A stretch of 64,000 nucleotides of DNA, from the NCBI GenBank assembly GCA_037893225.1, contig JAZGUH010000544.1, forward strand, positions 124,001-188,000, written 5' to 3'. Made by a program: the position numbers and the translations under genes. Positions 24,161 through 36,799 of this stretch are shown piece by piece. Positions within the stretch are counted from its first letter, which is position 1. Each line of letters begins with the position of its first letter. The notes below the pieces were generated by a model. It ran no database searches. It was not told where the DNA came from and was given only the letters and a program-made list of their open reading frames with translations. The stretch is from Hippasteria phrygiana. Its lineage: Eukaryota > Echinodermata > Asteroidea > Valvatida > Goniasteridae.

Positions 24161-25046
24161 AGGCCCGAAGTCCATTCTCGGCCGGTATACCAGCTCCCGA
24201 TATCAAACCGGTTTAAACCTGGGCTGGTATTATACTCCTCCTGGGCCGGTACAAGTCCCCTTGCTCGTCCACATGTCAAAGCCACCCCTAATGAATGGAC
24301 TTTGCGGTTGGGCTTGGCAAGTCTGCTGCCTGGCCCTCCAGAGTGTTTACAATGGGGAGTTTATTGACTGACTGACTGACTAACTATACTATGTGCCGAA
24401 GTTTGCAGAGGAATGTACATGTACATGATTGGTCATTGTTACAATTTTTATAAATGGGCGGATTTGGGGGTAGTATTTTATAGGAAATATCGTTCCACTG
24501 ACCTGTTCAAAGTTTTGCGTTGTTGGATGGCGAAAAAAAGAACAAGAGAAAAACGGCGCTCATTTTCAACCGTCGGGCGGATGATAGCCTTAAGTCAAGG
24601 CGTGCGTGGCTACCTGGACGCGTGACGCGCTCTGGCAGCATGTCCGGGGCATGCCACTCGTCCGGGTAGCCACGTGCTCCTTCCAATTTTCTTGGCAACG
24701 ACAGCACACCTGGTGCCATCATTTCACAGGATGATTGAGACTACTATTAACTTACAGTCTAGTAAGGTATTTTGTAATAATTCAGTAAAAAAGAAATTGG
24801 AGGATTAGCAATCGTGTACACTACTTTTAACCCATGGAGGATTATTAGCGGATGAAAGTCACCCCATTGTCTGCATCCAGAAAGAGTTCGCCGGCCCAGA
24901 AACTGGACACAATATGGACTTCCAAACTAGACCAGCCTTCCAGTAGAGGCTCGGCCGGTATCCAACCCGGTTTGAGAGGATTAAAATGAACCGGTTTGGA
25001 TACCGGGAGCCAGTATTCATACTGGCCGAGAATGGACTTCGGGCCT
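24161..25046. mobile_element. AGGCCCGAAGTCC inverted-repeat element (host of nested MITE)
   Basis: The left end aggcccgaagtccattctcg and right end cgagaatggacttcgggcct are perfect inverted repeats. Sub-terminal blocks (gccggtat, aaccggttt) are also mirrored. Removing the nested MITE leaves about 480 bp. Confidence 0.75.
24415..24822. mobile_element. GTACAC-family MITE nested in another element
   Basis: A full-length copy (gtacatgattggtcattg ... gcaatcgtgtacac) lies inside the 24161-25046 inverted-repeat element, so it inserted later. Confidence 0.75.
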
Positions 25047-26020
25047 AAATGTACAAACAGAGATGGCTACATTTTTGCTTGGGTTACCAATCCTACACGT
25101 ACCACCCTGACGGTTTTCTGTGCCTAATTTAAATAGAAGATAAATCTTAAACAGAAGCTACTACGGGGACCAACTCAACCCCCCCGGTTACCCTTGTGCA
25201 CGTGTTCAATTCTTACCTGTGCATGTTTTTCTTTTTTTAGATTCAAACTACTGCTTTGTTTACATTGCATTTTTTAAATTCACTTGCAATGCAAAATGAT
25301 ACATCTGTTGGGACAATTTTAAGAACAATTTATATTTTCCCTTTAATTTTACCAGATCCAATTTTTGAATGTGGAAGTACATGTACAGTTTTGTTTATAC
25401 ATGTATTGTAGCCACCAACTATGCACCATATTTTGCATACATTTGTACATGTACATGTATCAAGCCATTTAAGAGGCTCATTAGTTATTTAAATTTGTAG
25501 CAAAATGCATGCATCCTGTTTTTTTGTGTGCAAAACCCTTGCACATACTTTTCATAATACTTTTCATTCATTTTTGTGGCCATCAGACCTGTTTGGACCT
25601 CAGAAATGGTCAAATTCAGAAGATCCATTATTTAGTGGATGCACAAGAAATCTCAAAAGAATGTGTGTTTACTCTAAGTTTCCCCTTGTCAACACTAGGG
25701 GCTGTATTGCATAGAGGGAAATACACCGTTTGTACCTTGTATACATGTACATGTGTATACCACATGTAGAGGCACATTACTGAACCAAATTGTACAACCT
25801 GGTTAATAATGCAGTCGACCTTGCTCCCAACCTCTACTTTAAATTACTATACATGTACATGTACTTTCTGTTGGTCACACTTTCCTCATTACAGGCCAGA
25901 GCACTTTAGAAAATGGCATTTAAGAACTGCTCTGCATAAATTGCAAATGTAACGACAATCAAATAGTGTTTTTCCCTTGTGTGAAAAGGTTGTGATGGAA
26001 ACATGCAAAGCAGTCACACG

Positions 26021-26653
26021 TTCCATTAATTTGAGGTCCAAAAATGTGACCCGGTGTCCCTGTTATAGGGACATGTACAATGTACTGCGTTTTAAAAAAT
26101 ATTTTTTTCTACTTTTGTTTTTTAATAACTTTAAAATTACTAGTTGAAAAATCTAATGCTTTGAGCATAGTGTAAAAGAGACGTGTACAATTATCTGGTG
26201 CAAATTTGATTATGTAATCTTCATTGGTTATTACGCAATTGGCTAATTTCCAAAGAGGACTATTTTGCCATAGTCTTGCGAAATGGACATTCCATGGGCA
26301 GGGTTCCTTTCAGGATTGATTTTGAGTTACATCATTTTTCTTTTGGGGTAGGTTGATTTAGAGACTATGGGGAAGGGATTGGACCAGTATTCAGACCTTG
26401 CCTTGTTTGTGGTCAGTGATATTGCTGTCATGTTCACTACAGAGCAAAAAGAATCTTTATTATGATCTCCTTTTTTTCGCATCAAGAGTGATTGTGTAAA
26501 CAAAGTACCTGCCAAACAAGTACAAAATACACATACGATGTAGTGTGAAGTCATTTGAATGATACTTGATGGAAATTACACATGTCGGGTGTAACAGGCC
26601 AGGGACACCAAAAAATGTCACACTTTTTGGCCCCAATTTATGGAATGACCCAT
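26021..26653. mobile_element. GGGTCATTCCA element, copy 3 (decayed left end)
   Basis: The right end is ccccaatttatggaatgaccc. The left end is eroded (gttccattaatttgaggtcc). The interior mentions gtgacccggtgtccctgtta and gtaacaggccagggacacc, as in other copies. Confidence 0.5.
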
Positions 26654-28567
26654 GTATGCATGTACTTTGTACTGCATTGTACATTGTACATGTATACTAT
26701 GTACACAACCGTGACAACTTACTATGTACTTGAATGTAGTGTAAAAAGTGTGCATGCACAGCACAACATACATTTGTACTTATTAGTGTTATCACGAAGA
26801 GCCTTCATCGACTTTTTGGAGAAACGAGGAAATTGAAACAATTATTGTACAGGATTGCTGAGTTATTTTGCTAAAAAACACTCATGAATTGTAAGTACCT
26901 ATGGACATGCAGTTTATGCTTAACAAATGTTGTTACACAATTTTGAGATACATGTACATGTACAATGTACATGGAGCCTTGCTCAAAGGCTCATGACACG
27001 TACAAACGTGTGTTATTATTAGCCCATCACAATCTGCTCAACAACTCAATACAGTATGAATGTTTGTTGCGATAATCCAGCCGGTATACATGTACAATAC
27101 TGTGTGGCATCTAAACTGTGTCACTTTGCACGAGGCAAATAACAACTTTTAAATACATGTTCATGTACAGTTAGGTGTGTATCCACCGTCGAATGTATTG
27201 TTCCCTCTTTTGTTTGTACTTTAACTTTTTCGGAAGACTCCCATAGGTTTTGTACACGATCTCAGTCACGGACGTATTTTGGGAATAGCGGACGATATTT
27301 TTCCCTTTGTTATATGTCCACGTTTGTTTGGGAGAATGAACACAATGTATATAGTTGACATTTTCATTGGGTGATTATTGCTTTACATGTATATACACTA
27401 GGCTCCCATTGGATCAGCAAGCTATACATTTGTAGGTACACGTACAAGTAGATGACTTGTTGAGTGTGACCTAATTCTCTAGTGTAATCGTTTCATGGTG
27501 CCCTCTGTTGTGAATCGCACCTACATGTACATGTATAGACCGTGCATTCCAATCCTGTCCCGGTCTTACGCGCCCCAGACCACGATGACATTCCCTGCGG
27601 TTGCCTGCTCGAGCAGCCAGAGCCCCGGCCATCTCCCTGTCCACGCTCCGCTTGACTCAACATGCATTGTACACGTACGGTACCGTATAGGCTGCATGCG
27701 ATTGAGTCTGGTACCTTATAACAGAAATTGTGTGTATACATGTAGTTCTGAGAAGGTGTGGGTCCTTATGAGGGCTGCATAAGCAAAGTCGCCAGACTAG
27801 AGTATACATGTAGTATCAGCTCACACACAACTCGCCGCGCAGGTCCTAATAAAAGCCGACTGCAAACAAAGGAAAGTACATTGTATGACTCATAACTAAC
27901 TTTTCAGCAAGAACAAGCCCACAACCCCAATTCAAAATGTGTCTCACAAAGATGTCAACACTTTAAAATATGTTTACCGTGGTGTTACACCTGAATCATG
28001 CAAAAAGCACAGCAAGTAATACTAGCTTTAGACAAAAAAATACGTACAGACTCTACGTAAAACATTGTCGTATAATACAGTGACGTCATATGTTTCTACA
28101 CGTACATGTATATATGTCATCACTTGCACGATACGGCACGCAGTTGACCTCTGCCTTTTCTGAATCGAGTCAAAGTGGCTTTTTAATAGAATGAAAAGGC
28201 TCAAAAACAATTTTTTTGTTTTTTTCAGACTCATGGAACTTGTTATATTAGTTTTGGGGAGGCATAAACTATCAGATAAGTCAAAAAAGTCAAAATTGTA
28301 ATTGGCTCTTTAGTTGCTCTTTAAGTATCTCGAAAAAATTACAAATTTCAATTTAAAAAATTGCACCAGAATTATACTGTAAAAAATTCAAGTAAGTCGT
28401 ATGTTGGACACGTTCTTTGTCATTTTTGGCTGTTTGAACTTTAGAAATAGTGAAATTCAAAGATTCGTTATTAAGTGGATGCACAAGAAATATCAAAATA
28501 GTTTGTCCACGTGTTCTCTAAGTTTCCCCCTTCTGGAACTGGGGTTACAATTATCACAACTAACTTG
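26654..28567. other. No gene recognised
   Basis: CG-richer segment at 27540-27660 (promoter-like composition at most) without a supported exon. Many short TACATG tracts. Confidence 0.4.
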
Positions 28568-28906
28568 AGCCTTGTTCGCATTGGACTAACTATTGTCAAA
28601 CCGTGTGTGATTGATTCCACTGTGGTTATTCTTCTGTGCGTCCACTCTTGGATTACACGGCTCGCGGAAAGTCGTTGGCCACGTAAACTTTGCAGTGATC
28701 AAAATGCACGTTTTGCATCACACAGTGGCTGTCTGCAGTGGAATTTCACGGGTGGCACTTTAAAAGTTCCCGCTGCGGAGGGATAAACTGACAACCGACG
28801 ATCGACACTTGACAATTTGGAAAGTTAACCGGCTGTCTGCACTGGACTGAATTTGGTCAAGTTGACAACAGTCTCCATACATTGTACGTTTTACCCAAAA
28901 AAATAA
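28568..28906. repeat. GTCCGCACTGGAC family, inverted copy
   Basis: Reverse-orientation copy: starts gccttgttcgcattggacta, contains acacggctcgcggaaagtcg and ccacgtaaactttgcagtg, ends near tacgttttacccaaaaaaat. The distal tip is missing. Confidence 0.65.
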
Positions 28907-30978
28907 AAAAATAAAAAGTATAATCTTACCTTTGTTGTGGCTTGAAACTGCCTGAACTTCCTGGAAGCTTCTCAGCTAAAAATCCGCAGTGCATATCATC
29001 ATTTCATGTATCTGTATCGTTTTCCTCCAGCAAAACGGCTACAGCCGCATCCCGCGAGAATTAAATGTAGCACCATGTTGGTCCTTGCTGTATACAGTTT
29101 GTACGCAAAAGTTAAAGATTCCTGGGTGTTATACCATGGAGAAATGTCTTATTTCTCCATGGTTATACGATCCAAAATATTGGAATTCTGTGTAGTTGAT
29201 GCCTTTGCAACTCAATCAATCATCCCCCGCGTACAATTAAATTCACACTCTTCGCATTCCCTCTATAAACCCCCCCGCTCGCCCCGAAGTTTTTCACCTT
29301 GGCATTATGGGTAATCAGCGGATAATGAGAACCTCTTCGGGTATGATACGAGGAGATGACGATCTGGTTGAGGAGGGAGGGATATATCATGCTGCATGAT
29401 CCATTTGTCTGCAGTAATAATTTATCGGGTAGATTGGCCAATTAGGGCGGGACTGATAAGTCGTCCGCCTATGCCTGTTAAGTGACATGCAGATGGCTGT
29501 GTATTCCCCTTAGAGCTCATGGAAAAAGCCCCCAAAGTGGTGATGCAAGATTTGTAGTGCCTGGAGTATATTGTACACTTGTACACCGCCTGTTATTGTT
29601 TAGGTTCATGGTTAACTACATGTATACACCATCTCAACCTTGCTTATGAGTGTGAGAGGCCATACATTTAGTTATTGGAGTAGTCCAGTAGGCCACGTGA
29701 TGTTTTCATATTTCCTGTGCAAGAGTGGCGTAAGGGATGTACGTTTTTCGAATCGTGGATAATACTGGAATGAGTTATCAGTGTGACAAATGTAGGTATT
29801 CCATTCAATCATTGTACTGTTCATAGCTGTTTTTTCTACTGCTTGTGATGTTTTATTCCCAGTTTCAATTTTAATACGAAATGAATTGTTTTCAAGTTAA
29901 TCTTAATCGTGGGTGATAATTTGTGGTTGTGCTGGTATTCAATTTTAATAGTGTGTGTTAATGCTAACAAAATAGCTCAGTATTCGGTATTGCTGTGTGG
30001 GGCTGTCCATCCGAACCGGGTACCCGAGTACCCGAGTACCTGACCACTAATGTCAGGAACTGGTTCCAGATTTAAGGAATCGAGTACATGTACCCGCAAC
30101 CGAATTTACATAATTACTTCATAATTTCTCAGACAATGAAAAAGAAAGTTTGTTAATTTCATTTCCAAATGAAAACCAGGGTTACGTGGAAAAACAAAAC
30201 AGATCATAAACAAAATGTTTATGACGCTTGCCAAAATGCAGTTTGCACAGTAAAGCTATAGAGATCACTGCACTGTACGTACATGTACACACTTGCGTAA
30301 TTGCCGCATTGATACACCGATGTGGTAGTATTAACATGTGGACAGCAAGATTTGATGTTTGGGATTGGCTTTCTTTAACGGGTACTTTTGTACCCATGCT
30401 TGTTTTCAAACACGATTCTTGTACTACATGTACCCGTTAATGCGCGCCCCTATTGCTGTGGTACATATATCACATGTACATATATATGTACATGTACTGT
30501 ATTAGTTGATTGCAGCAACAACACTACATGTACATGTACATGTACATGTACATGTACATGTAGGTGTACATGTAGATAGAGCATTAATATGCTTACAAGC
30601 CTTCCGGTATCTGTCTTCTAAAAAATGGTTTGTTGACTACATGGCTGTCTGACCAGTCTGCCCGATCAAATAATTAATATTTGGATATCAACATGTTACC
30701 AAGGTCTTTAAAACGATTGAATTTACACCATACATTTTTTCAGAGTAACATTTCATCAATGCAGTATTGAAACACTGTGGTATTGAAATAGGAAGCTGAC
30801 TTCCCCGGTATTACGGTACTCAAAAATAATTGTAAAAAAATTTAAACTTTAATAGTAAGTTGGTACATGTATTGTAAAATAAGAAATAATGTATTCCCCC
30901 AAAAAACTGGAATACTGGGTAATATTGAAAACTGTCCATCTCTAGTGATAATGCAAAACAAACCATACTCGTACATAT
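28907..30978. other. No gene recognised; small hairpin
   Basis: A 15-bp-arm hairpin at about 29130-29166 (accatggagaaat / atttctccatggt) and a TACATG array at 30523-30562. No exon recognised. Confidence 0.4.
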
Positions 30979-31468
30979 GTGACCCGCTCTACAAAAAATT
31001 GTATTATGTCGCACTATGTGAAAACACACAGGGCTGTTCTATGTGAAGTGGGCGAAAAAATCTTCACAAGTGATTTTTTGTTTTTTTTATTTGTTGGCTT
31101 CGTTATATCTATATTTTCATAATTTATTTTTAGAAACATTAATATTGATGAATATAGATGAAAAAAATATATGTTGATAAAAATTACTTCTATCTTATTT
31201 CTTTGCACTTTTTGTGTTTAAAGGCCTATACATGTACATGTACATGCATCATGTGTGTATCTCTAAACACACTTCCATTAACTTGGAAAATAGGAGTATA
31301 CAAATGTCAAGATATCTCGAGAACACAAAGTGCCACAGGGGTCAAACCTACACCAAATTGAAGCTTAGGATGTGACAAATTCAACTATGTACATGTAGCT
31401 CATTTTTTCAAATTTTGCGACATATGTGTACATGTACATGTAATACTCCTTTTTGCAGAGCCGGTTAC
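30979..31468. mobile_element. GTGACC-family MITE
   Basis: The left end is gtgacccgctctacaaaaaa and the right end ctttttgcagagccggttac. It is 490 bp long. The flanks ATAT/ATAC form only an imperfect 4-bp duplication. Contains two TACATG-type microsatellite tracts. Confidence 0.7.
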
Positions 31469-31684
31469 ATACATGTATAGACACTGGTGTGGGATCTTCA
31501 ATCATGCTAGTGTACATGTACATGTATTTATTAGAACAAAACATGAATGCAAAGTTTGGACATACAAATTTGTGCTTACTGACATGACTGATGTCAAGGA
31601 CCTTATTGTACATGTACAGCTGAGATACTGCATCTCCATGTATATGTACACAATTTTATGTAGTCTTTGAAGGTACTACATGTA

Positions 31685-31850
31685 CCTCGTGGCTTATTAG
31701 TGTACCGGACCCAAGATCTCGGTGATACTGCAGATTGTGAGTTCGAGACCGACTGGGATCATGGTGCTTGAGTCCTTGAGCAAGACACTTTGTCACAAGT
31801 TGCTTCTCTCCACCCAGGATTAAATGGGCACCTGTGAGGGCAGTGATACT
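31685..31850 (+). repeat. tRNA-derived SINE with CTCTCCACCCAGG core
   Basis: A Pol III-like A box (gtggcttattagtgta) and B box (gagttcgagacc) are followed by tccttgagcaagacactttg and ctctccacccaggattaaat, a SINE core often seen in marine deuterostome genomes. It is bordered on the right by the large palindrome. Confidence 0.7.
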
Positions 31851-31861
31851 AACATGACTAA

Positions 31862-32027
31862 GGGAATAAATATGTGCTGGGCCGGTTTTAAACGTACGTT
31901 TAAAACCGCCTTGGGGCCTGGGCGCTTGATAATGACCCGAGCTTCGGCTCGGGTCATTATCAAGCGCCCAGGCCCCAAGGCGGTTTTAAACGTACGTTTA
32001 AAACCGGCCCAGTACATATTTATTCCC
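31862..32027. repeat. 81-bp-arm near-perfect palindrome with TTCG loop
   Basis: Left arm 31862-31942 and right arm 31947-32027 are reverse complements at 80 of 81 positions, separated only by TTCG (context gagc-ttcg-gctc). Each arm holds a nested 24-bp perfect palindrome (core aaacgtacgttt). The right arm and its downstream flank are repeated at 13256-13790. Confidence 0.9.
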
Positions 32028-32510
32028 ATTCATAAAATACCTTTTTGTATAATTCAGCAAAAACCACCGAAAATTATAAATTTCCAATGATTTTGTTCCT
32101 TTTTTTTTTACCTTGCTTTGTAAAACACCCCTTTAGCTATTTAATGGTTCGTGCCACGCGCGAGTAGTGGTAAACATTTCCTTATATGGAAATTGACGCG
32201 CGCGACGCGCTCGCCAGGTGGTGCAGAACGCAGCAGTGCCGGTGTAGTGTGAAATTATGGACTCTAAATACGGACGCATCGGTAGTATTGCGCTTGCGTT
32301 ATTAGGAGAGTGACTGGTCGCTCGAGTGTTCAACCAATACAATGGACCAGATTTTGTAGGACTCTACATTTCGTGTGACACCGGAAAAAATGTTTAAAAC
32401 TGCGCCGTGTTTAAACAACTTCCAGCCGTGTTTAAACAACCGTTTAAACACACCCACGTGACAGGTTCTCGACCAATAGGGATAGTGAAACTCGCTGAGG
32501 CATTTATGAA
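32028..32510 (+). repeat. Flank of the palindrome element, copy 2
   Basis: This shares ordered blocks with 13345-13790: aattataaatttccaatgat, tgtaaaacacccc, gcagaacgcagcagtgccgg and gactctaaatacgga. It lies just before exon A of the TRIO-like gene (441 bp away). Confidence 0.65.
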
Positions 32511-32950
32511 TTGTGTTTGATTAGTCCAATGTGCGTTTAACTTGCAGCCGGGGCTGTATACTTTTCAGTGAGCTGGGAAGGTTTTTAGGAGTGATTGTTG
32601 GGCCCGATGAACAGGGTACTAATAATTGTAAATGCTGTGATTTAGTCAAACTAAAAGGAGCATTCTAAATGCCGGTTATTATTATTATTATTATTGTTAT
32701 TATTTAAACATGTTTAATGGAACCGTCAACATGTGTTAGTGTCATGTGCATTTCAAGGGAAACATAATATCAGTTATTCTATTTTTAAATCTTGCTGGAA
32801 ATTCTGTGTGAATCAGGCCAAGCACATAATGATGACATGTACATGTATGCACGTGCAAAGCAGTATAACCATTTCATGAACATTTGTAGAGTGACTTTAT
32901 ACACTACATTGTATTCAATGTTTTGTTTTTTTGTCTGTTGTCATGTACAG

Positions 32951-33025
32951 GTGCCTTCCATTGTGATGGGCTGAGGGCCTCTGATGTTCTGCCCGTCCTG
33001 AGAGAGAAGATTGCCTACTGCTCAG
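32951..33025 (+). CDS. TRIO/Kalirin-like exon A (leader to CRAL-TRIO)
   Basis: This is an internal exon of a TRIO/Kalirin-type Rho guanine-nucleotide exchange factor. It reads GAFHCDGLRASDVLPVLREK followed by IAYCS, matching the segment of vertebrate TRIO and Kalirin just before the CRAL-TRIO domain (family motif: DVLP, then I or V, L, K/R, EK). The acceptor is a pyrimidine-rich stretch ending in tacag and the donor is ag/gtataa. The first two bases complete a split codon from an upstream exon, and the last base starts a Gly codon finished by exon B, so it cannot be the first coding exon. The missing upstream exon was not found in the preceding 33 kb. In this family the protein activates Rac, RhoG and RhoA during axon guidance and cell migration. 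The assignment to TRIO versus Kalirin cannot be made here, since invertebrates usually have one co-orthologue. Confidence 0.88.
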
Positions 33026-33358
33026 GTATAAATATTTCTATCAATTGATGAACTACATGTGTACCTACACATAGGCAGACACCAAAATGAGTATTTTAGA
33101 AATATTTCATTTTAATGTGCAGCATCTCATTCTGTGCATATTCCACCCTTCCTTCGTTGGTTCTGATGTCTTTTTGTGGAGTTATTGGATACTTTGTACA
33201 TTTATCTGAAACACAATCGGTTAAGGCCAAAAAAGAAGTTGTGTTGCCCTTAAATGGGATTTTTTTAAATATAATTTTACACTATGGTAAAGCACCAAAG
33301 AAATGCATGTTCTTATTGTACATGTACATGTAGTTGGCCTGTCGCCGTTCATAAGCAT

Positions 33359-34529
33359 GTGGTTCATTCCACCGGGTTGGGACACAGTGTGTTATATGAC
33401 CATATCATTAAAACCATCATTACATTTAATTCAGTTATTTCATGTGACATCCGTCTTTGGGTGTGAGATTATTTGAGAAAGATTTCAATCATGTAAGATA
33501 TATTTTAACAAAAATATGATAAAAAGTGTGTTATTTTGAATGTAAAATAGACGTTACATGGACACCGTGTCCAACATTTAAATGTTTGTGTTTTTTCAAC
33601 ACTTTAATAAATAAATATGGGAAATTCATTACGTACAATAATTAAAAGACACACTATGCAACAATGAAACACCTTTTTACGGTAGTCAGTGTCCAAATAT
33701 AGCAGAAATAGCAAGAATTTGAAGAATCGGTGCAGACGTAACATGGACACCATGATAGACCATGACCATACAAAAATGTCTGCTGTTGTGCTGCATTTGG
33801 ATATTGAATATCATAACAAATGTTTTTTGTGTTGCAGTTTGTGTTTTGTAATTGTATACAGAGTGAGTTTGCATAATTATTTATATAAATGTTGAAAATG
33901 TTGCAAAAAGGAAATGTGCATTTTCATGTCACACCATGTCAGTACTAAATGTTATGTCCAGACTGCCTTAATTTTTCGTCATTAAATAAATAATTATGCA
34001 ACTTATATGTACCAACTAAAAGACACTCAATGCTACAAGAAAACACTTTTTGTTATGGTTGCCAGTGTCAAAATAGCTCAGAAACAGCAAGAACAAAACA
34101 AAATGCATGTGTGGACGTAACAGTGGACACAGTGTCCATGTTACATCCACACTCACATCTGTTCTTGCTGTTTCTGCTACATGTATATTTGGACACTGAC
34201 TATCATAAAAAAAGTGTTCTTGTGTTGCAATAGTACATCTTTTAATTAGTACACATTGTGAATTTCCCATATTTATATATTTAAAGTGTTGAAAAAACAC
34301 AAAAATGGAAATGTGGACGTGTCCATGTTACGTCAAACTGGTTACGTCCAACTGACACATTTTTTTATCATATTTTTGGTAAAATATAATTTACATGATT
34401 TAAAACTTTCTAAAATATTGCCCACCCAAAGACTGATGTTACATGAAATAACTGAATCAAATGTAATAGTACTTTTAAAGATATGGATAAATGTAACACA
34501 CTATGTCCCAACCTGGTGGAATGACCCAC
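33359..34529. mobile_element. GGGTCATTCCA element, copy 2
   Basis: A 1.17-kb element in intron A-B with ends ggttcattccaccgggttgg and ccaacctggtggaatgaccc. The interior has several acgtaacatggacacc-type motifs and a palindrome around 34108-34145 (gtggacacagtgtcca core). No coding frame found. Confidence 0.65.
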
Positions 34530-34792
34530 ACGCCAATCATAGTGTCTGCCGAGTATCACATGACATTTTAAATTTTAGACAAACACAAATTTCCAAAGCG
34601 TGATGTGTGATTTAACTACAGGCACATATGTGTGTACATGTACGTGTAATGGTGTGGTCCGTACATTCATGCATGCATGTGAACACAACGAGAAACGTTG
34701 TCTCAGACAAAACCAAGACAACTCCGGTCAGCAAAGGCTTTATGAGTGCATTTGTATGTGCTGCATGTGTGCAGAGTTGATTAAATGTAGTG

Positions 34793-35263
34793 TACATGTA
34801 CATGATTGGTCATTTTTGCAATTTTCAGAATTGGGCAGGTTTGGGGGTTAGTATTTTATAGGAAATATCGTTCCACTGACCTGTTCAAAGTTTTGCGTTG
34901 TTGGATGGCGGAAAAACGAGAGAAAAACGGCGCTCGTTTTCAACCGTCGGGCGGATGATAGCCTTTAGTCAAGGCGCGCGTGGCTACCTGGATGCGTGAC
35001 GTGCCTCGAATGCCAGCATGTTCGGGGCGCGCCACTCGTCCGGGTAGCCACGTGCGCCTTGACTAAAGGCTACTGGGCAGTTTTCCAATGATTTCCAGCT
35101 GGAAAAAGTTGGAAAACAATATAAATTTCCACTCTTCTTGATGACAGCACACCTGGTGCCATAATTTCACAGGATGATTGAGACTACTATTAACTTACAG
35201 TCTAGTAAGGTATTTTGTAATAATTCAGTAAAAACAAATTGGAGGATAACCAATCGTGTACAC
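34793..35263. mobile_element. GTACAC-family MITE
   Basis: A full copy in intron A-B with the same ends and the same central inverted CG-rich arms (tagtcaaggcgcgcgtggct ... gccttgactaaaggct). Confidence 0.75.
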
Positions 35264-35308
35264 TACATGTACCTTTAAGAATGACCCAAATGGCCATTGG
35301 TCAACTTT

Positions 35309-35646
35309 AGCCGTGTCCGCATTGGATTTTTTTGGGTAAAATGTACGGAGACTTTTATCAATCTGACCAAATTAAAGTCCAGTGCGAACAGCTGGTAAAC
35401 TTTCCAAATGTCAAGTTCAAGGGCCAACCGTGTAGCTGAAAAGTTACGTGGCAGTTTTACGTCGCTGAAAAGTCCAGTGCAGACAGCCACTGTAATGTAC
35501 AACATGTATTTTGAGAGGACATGCCGTTGCAAAGTTTACGTGGCCAAGGAATTTCCATGAATCGTGCCATCCAAATGCGGACACTGGAATGTTAACAATC
35601 ACACACAGTAACTTTTGACAATAGTTAGTTCAATGCGAACACGGCT
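35309..35646. mobile_element. GTCCGCACTGGAC family MITE, full
   Basis: A 338-bp element between agccgtgtccgcattgga and tcaatgcgaacacggct, with mirrored inner blocks. It lies 200 bp upstream of exon B. Confidence 0.7.
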
Positions 35647-35848
35647 TATGTTTCTAAATTTGCCACCATGCGGAGACTGGGAAGCAGTAGAGGACAAAAG
35701 AATGAAAAGGTCTCCACAAGGAAATTCTAAAGAGGAGGATGTCCCACAATTGTGTACAAAGTCTATGGGGAATGCTTAGTACGAAGCCACGTTTCCACAG
35801 AGATATACATTTTGGAGTGTGTGATCGTTCATGTTATTATTCATCTAG

Positions 35849-35963
35849 GAGGGAGAGACAAACGAGGAGGCCCCATCCTCACCTTCCCATCCAGACCCAA
35901 CCTGGACAAGATCAAGGCAGAGGACTTGCGCAGAGTGGTCTACTATCTCAGCATGATACCAAG
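35849..35963 (+). CDS. TRIO/Kalirin-like exon B (start of CRAL-TRIO domain)
   Basis: The exon starts with the highly conserved GGRDKRGGPILTFPSRPN segment of TRIO/Kalirin and continues through KIKAEDLRRVVYYLSMIP. This is the beginning of the CRAL-TRIO (Sec14-like) domain, a phosphoinositide/lipid-binding fold near the N terminus of these exchange factors. The acceptor is catctag/ga and the donor ccaag/gtaggc. The entering phase (two bases completing Gly) and leaving phase (two bases, AG, of a Ser codon) match exons A and C exactly. Intron A-B is 2,823 bp and intron B-C is 6,714 bp. No stop or frameshift is seen. The identity is among the strongest in the window. Confidence 0.95.
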
Positions 35964-36000
35964 GTAGGCCACATACACACGTACCTTCATTTTCTCTTAA

Positions 36001-36660
36001 GCCCTGTCCGCACTGGACTTTTTTTGGTAAAACTTACCGAGACGATGGGAACTTTTCCCATTTTAAGTCCAGTGCGGACAGCCTAGGACGTTTTCCTCTC
36101 AGTTACTTTTCCTGAGTCCAGTGGTTACTTCTACCGGCCAACTGCTGCCCAGGAAAACTGACCAGGTAACTTTTCCCGAGACGATAAGTCCAGTGCGGAC
36201 AGTGCGAGTCGGTAAAAGCGGCTCAGGAAAGCGTACATCCGGCCCGAGCGCAAGGTCAGGGAAACCACGCATGCGCTTTACATTGTTTCACCGCGGTGCG
36301 GTGCACGTGGCAAGTTTCAAAATTCCAGTGCGTTGTTCCTCTTTTGGTCGCAATCCTGGTAGATTTTATTATTGATAAAGTCGGAAGTTTGATTGGTGCT
36401 AAAGACGTAGGCCTGCGTGTACACATCAGCCGGAAAAATAAAAAGGCAGGCGTGATTTGGGTCAATCGCGTCAATAAAGAAAGGTCACGCAAAGCGCCCT
36501 CATGAGTCGTTATATTGACAGCTCGGTTACTTCTACCACGGTCTCGGTAAAATTTTCCCGTGTCGAAAGTCCAAGTGCAGACAGTGGCCACATTTGACCA
36601 TTTTTCATTTTACCATCGTCTCGGTAAAACCTTAAAAAAAAAGTCCAGTGCGGACACGGC
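36001..36660. mobile_element. GTCCGCACTGGAC family element, variant
   Basis: Ends gccctgtccgcactggactt and aagtccagtgcggacacggc. Further inverted copies of the same end (tccagtgcggacag at 36065 and 36190) sit inside, so it may be a composite of two insertions. No convincing coding frame. Confidence 0.65.
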
Positions 36661-36716
36661 TTTACTAACAAATAGGGCCACACAGGTAAAGCCTGCTTCA
36701 CACGATCGTCAGAAAG

Positions 36717-36799
36717 ACCCTTGGTTCCTTTTACCGAGTCCCGTGGTTCCTTTTACCGAGTCCCGTGGTTCCTTTTACCGAGTCCCGTGGTTCCTTTTA
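36717..36799 (+). repeat. 22-bp tandem repeat, four copies
   Basis: Units tggttccttttaccgagtcc plus cg, nearly identical. Intron B-C. Confidence 0.9.

Noticed and set aside
27495..27782. CG-richer 95-codon frame as possible first TRIO exon
   Set aside because: There is no similarity to known leaders and no suitable donor giving the phase needed by exon A.
36256..36591. 111-codon minus-strand frame in intron B-C
   Set aside because: It lies inside an inverted-repeat element and starts in its end sequence, with no recognisable domain.
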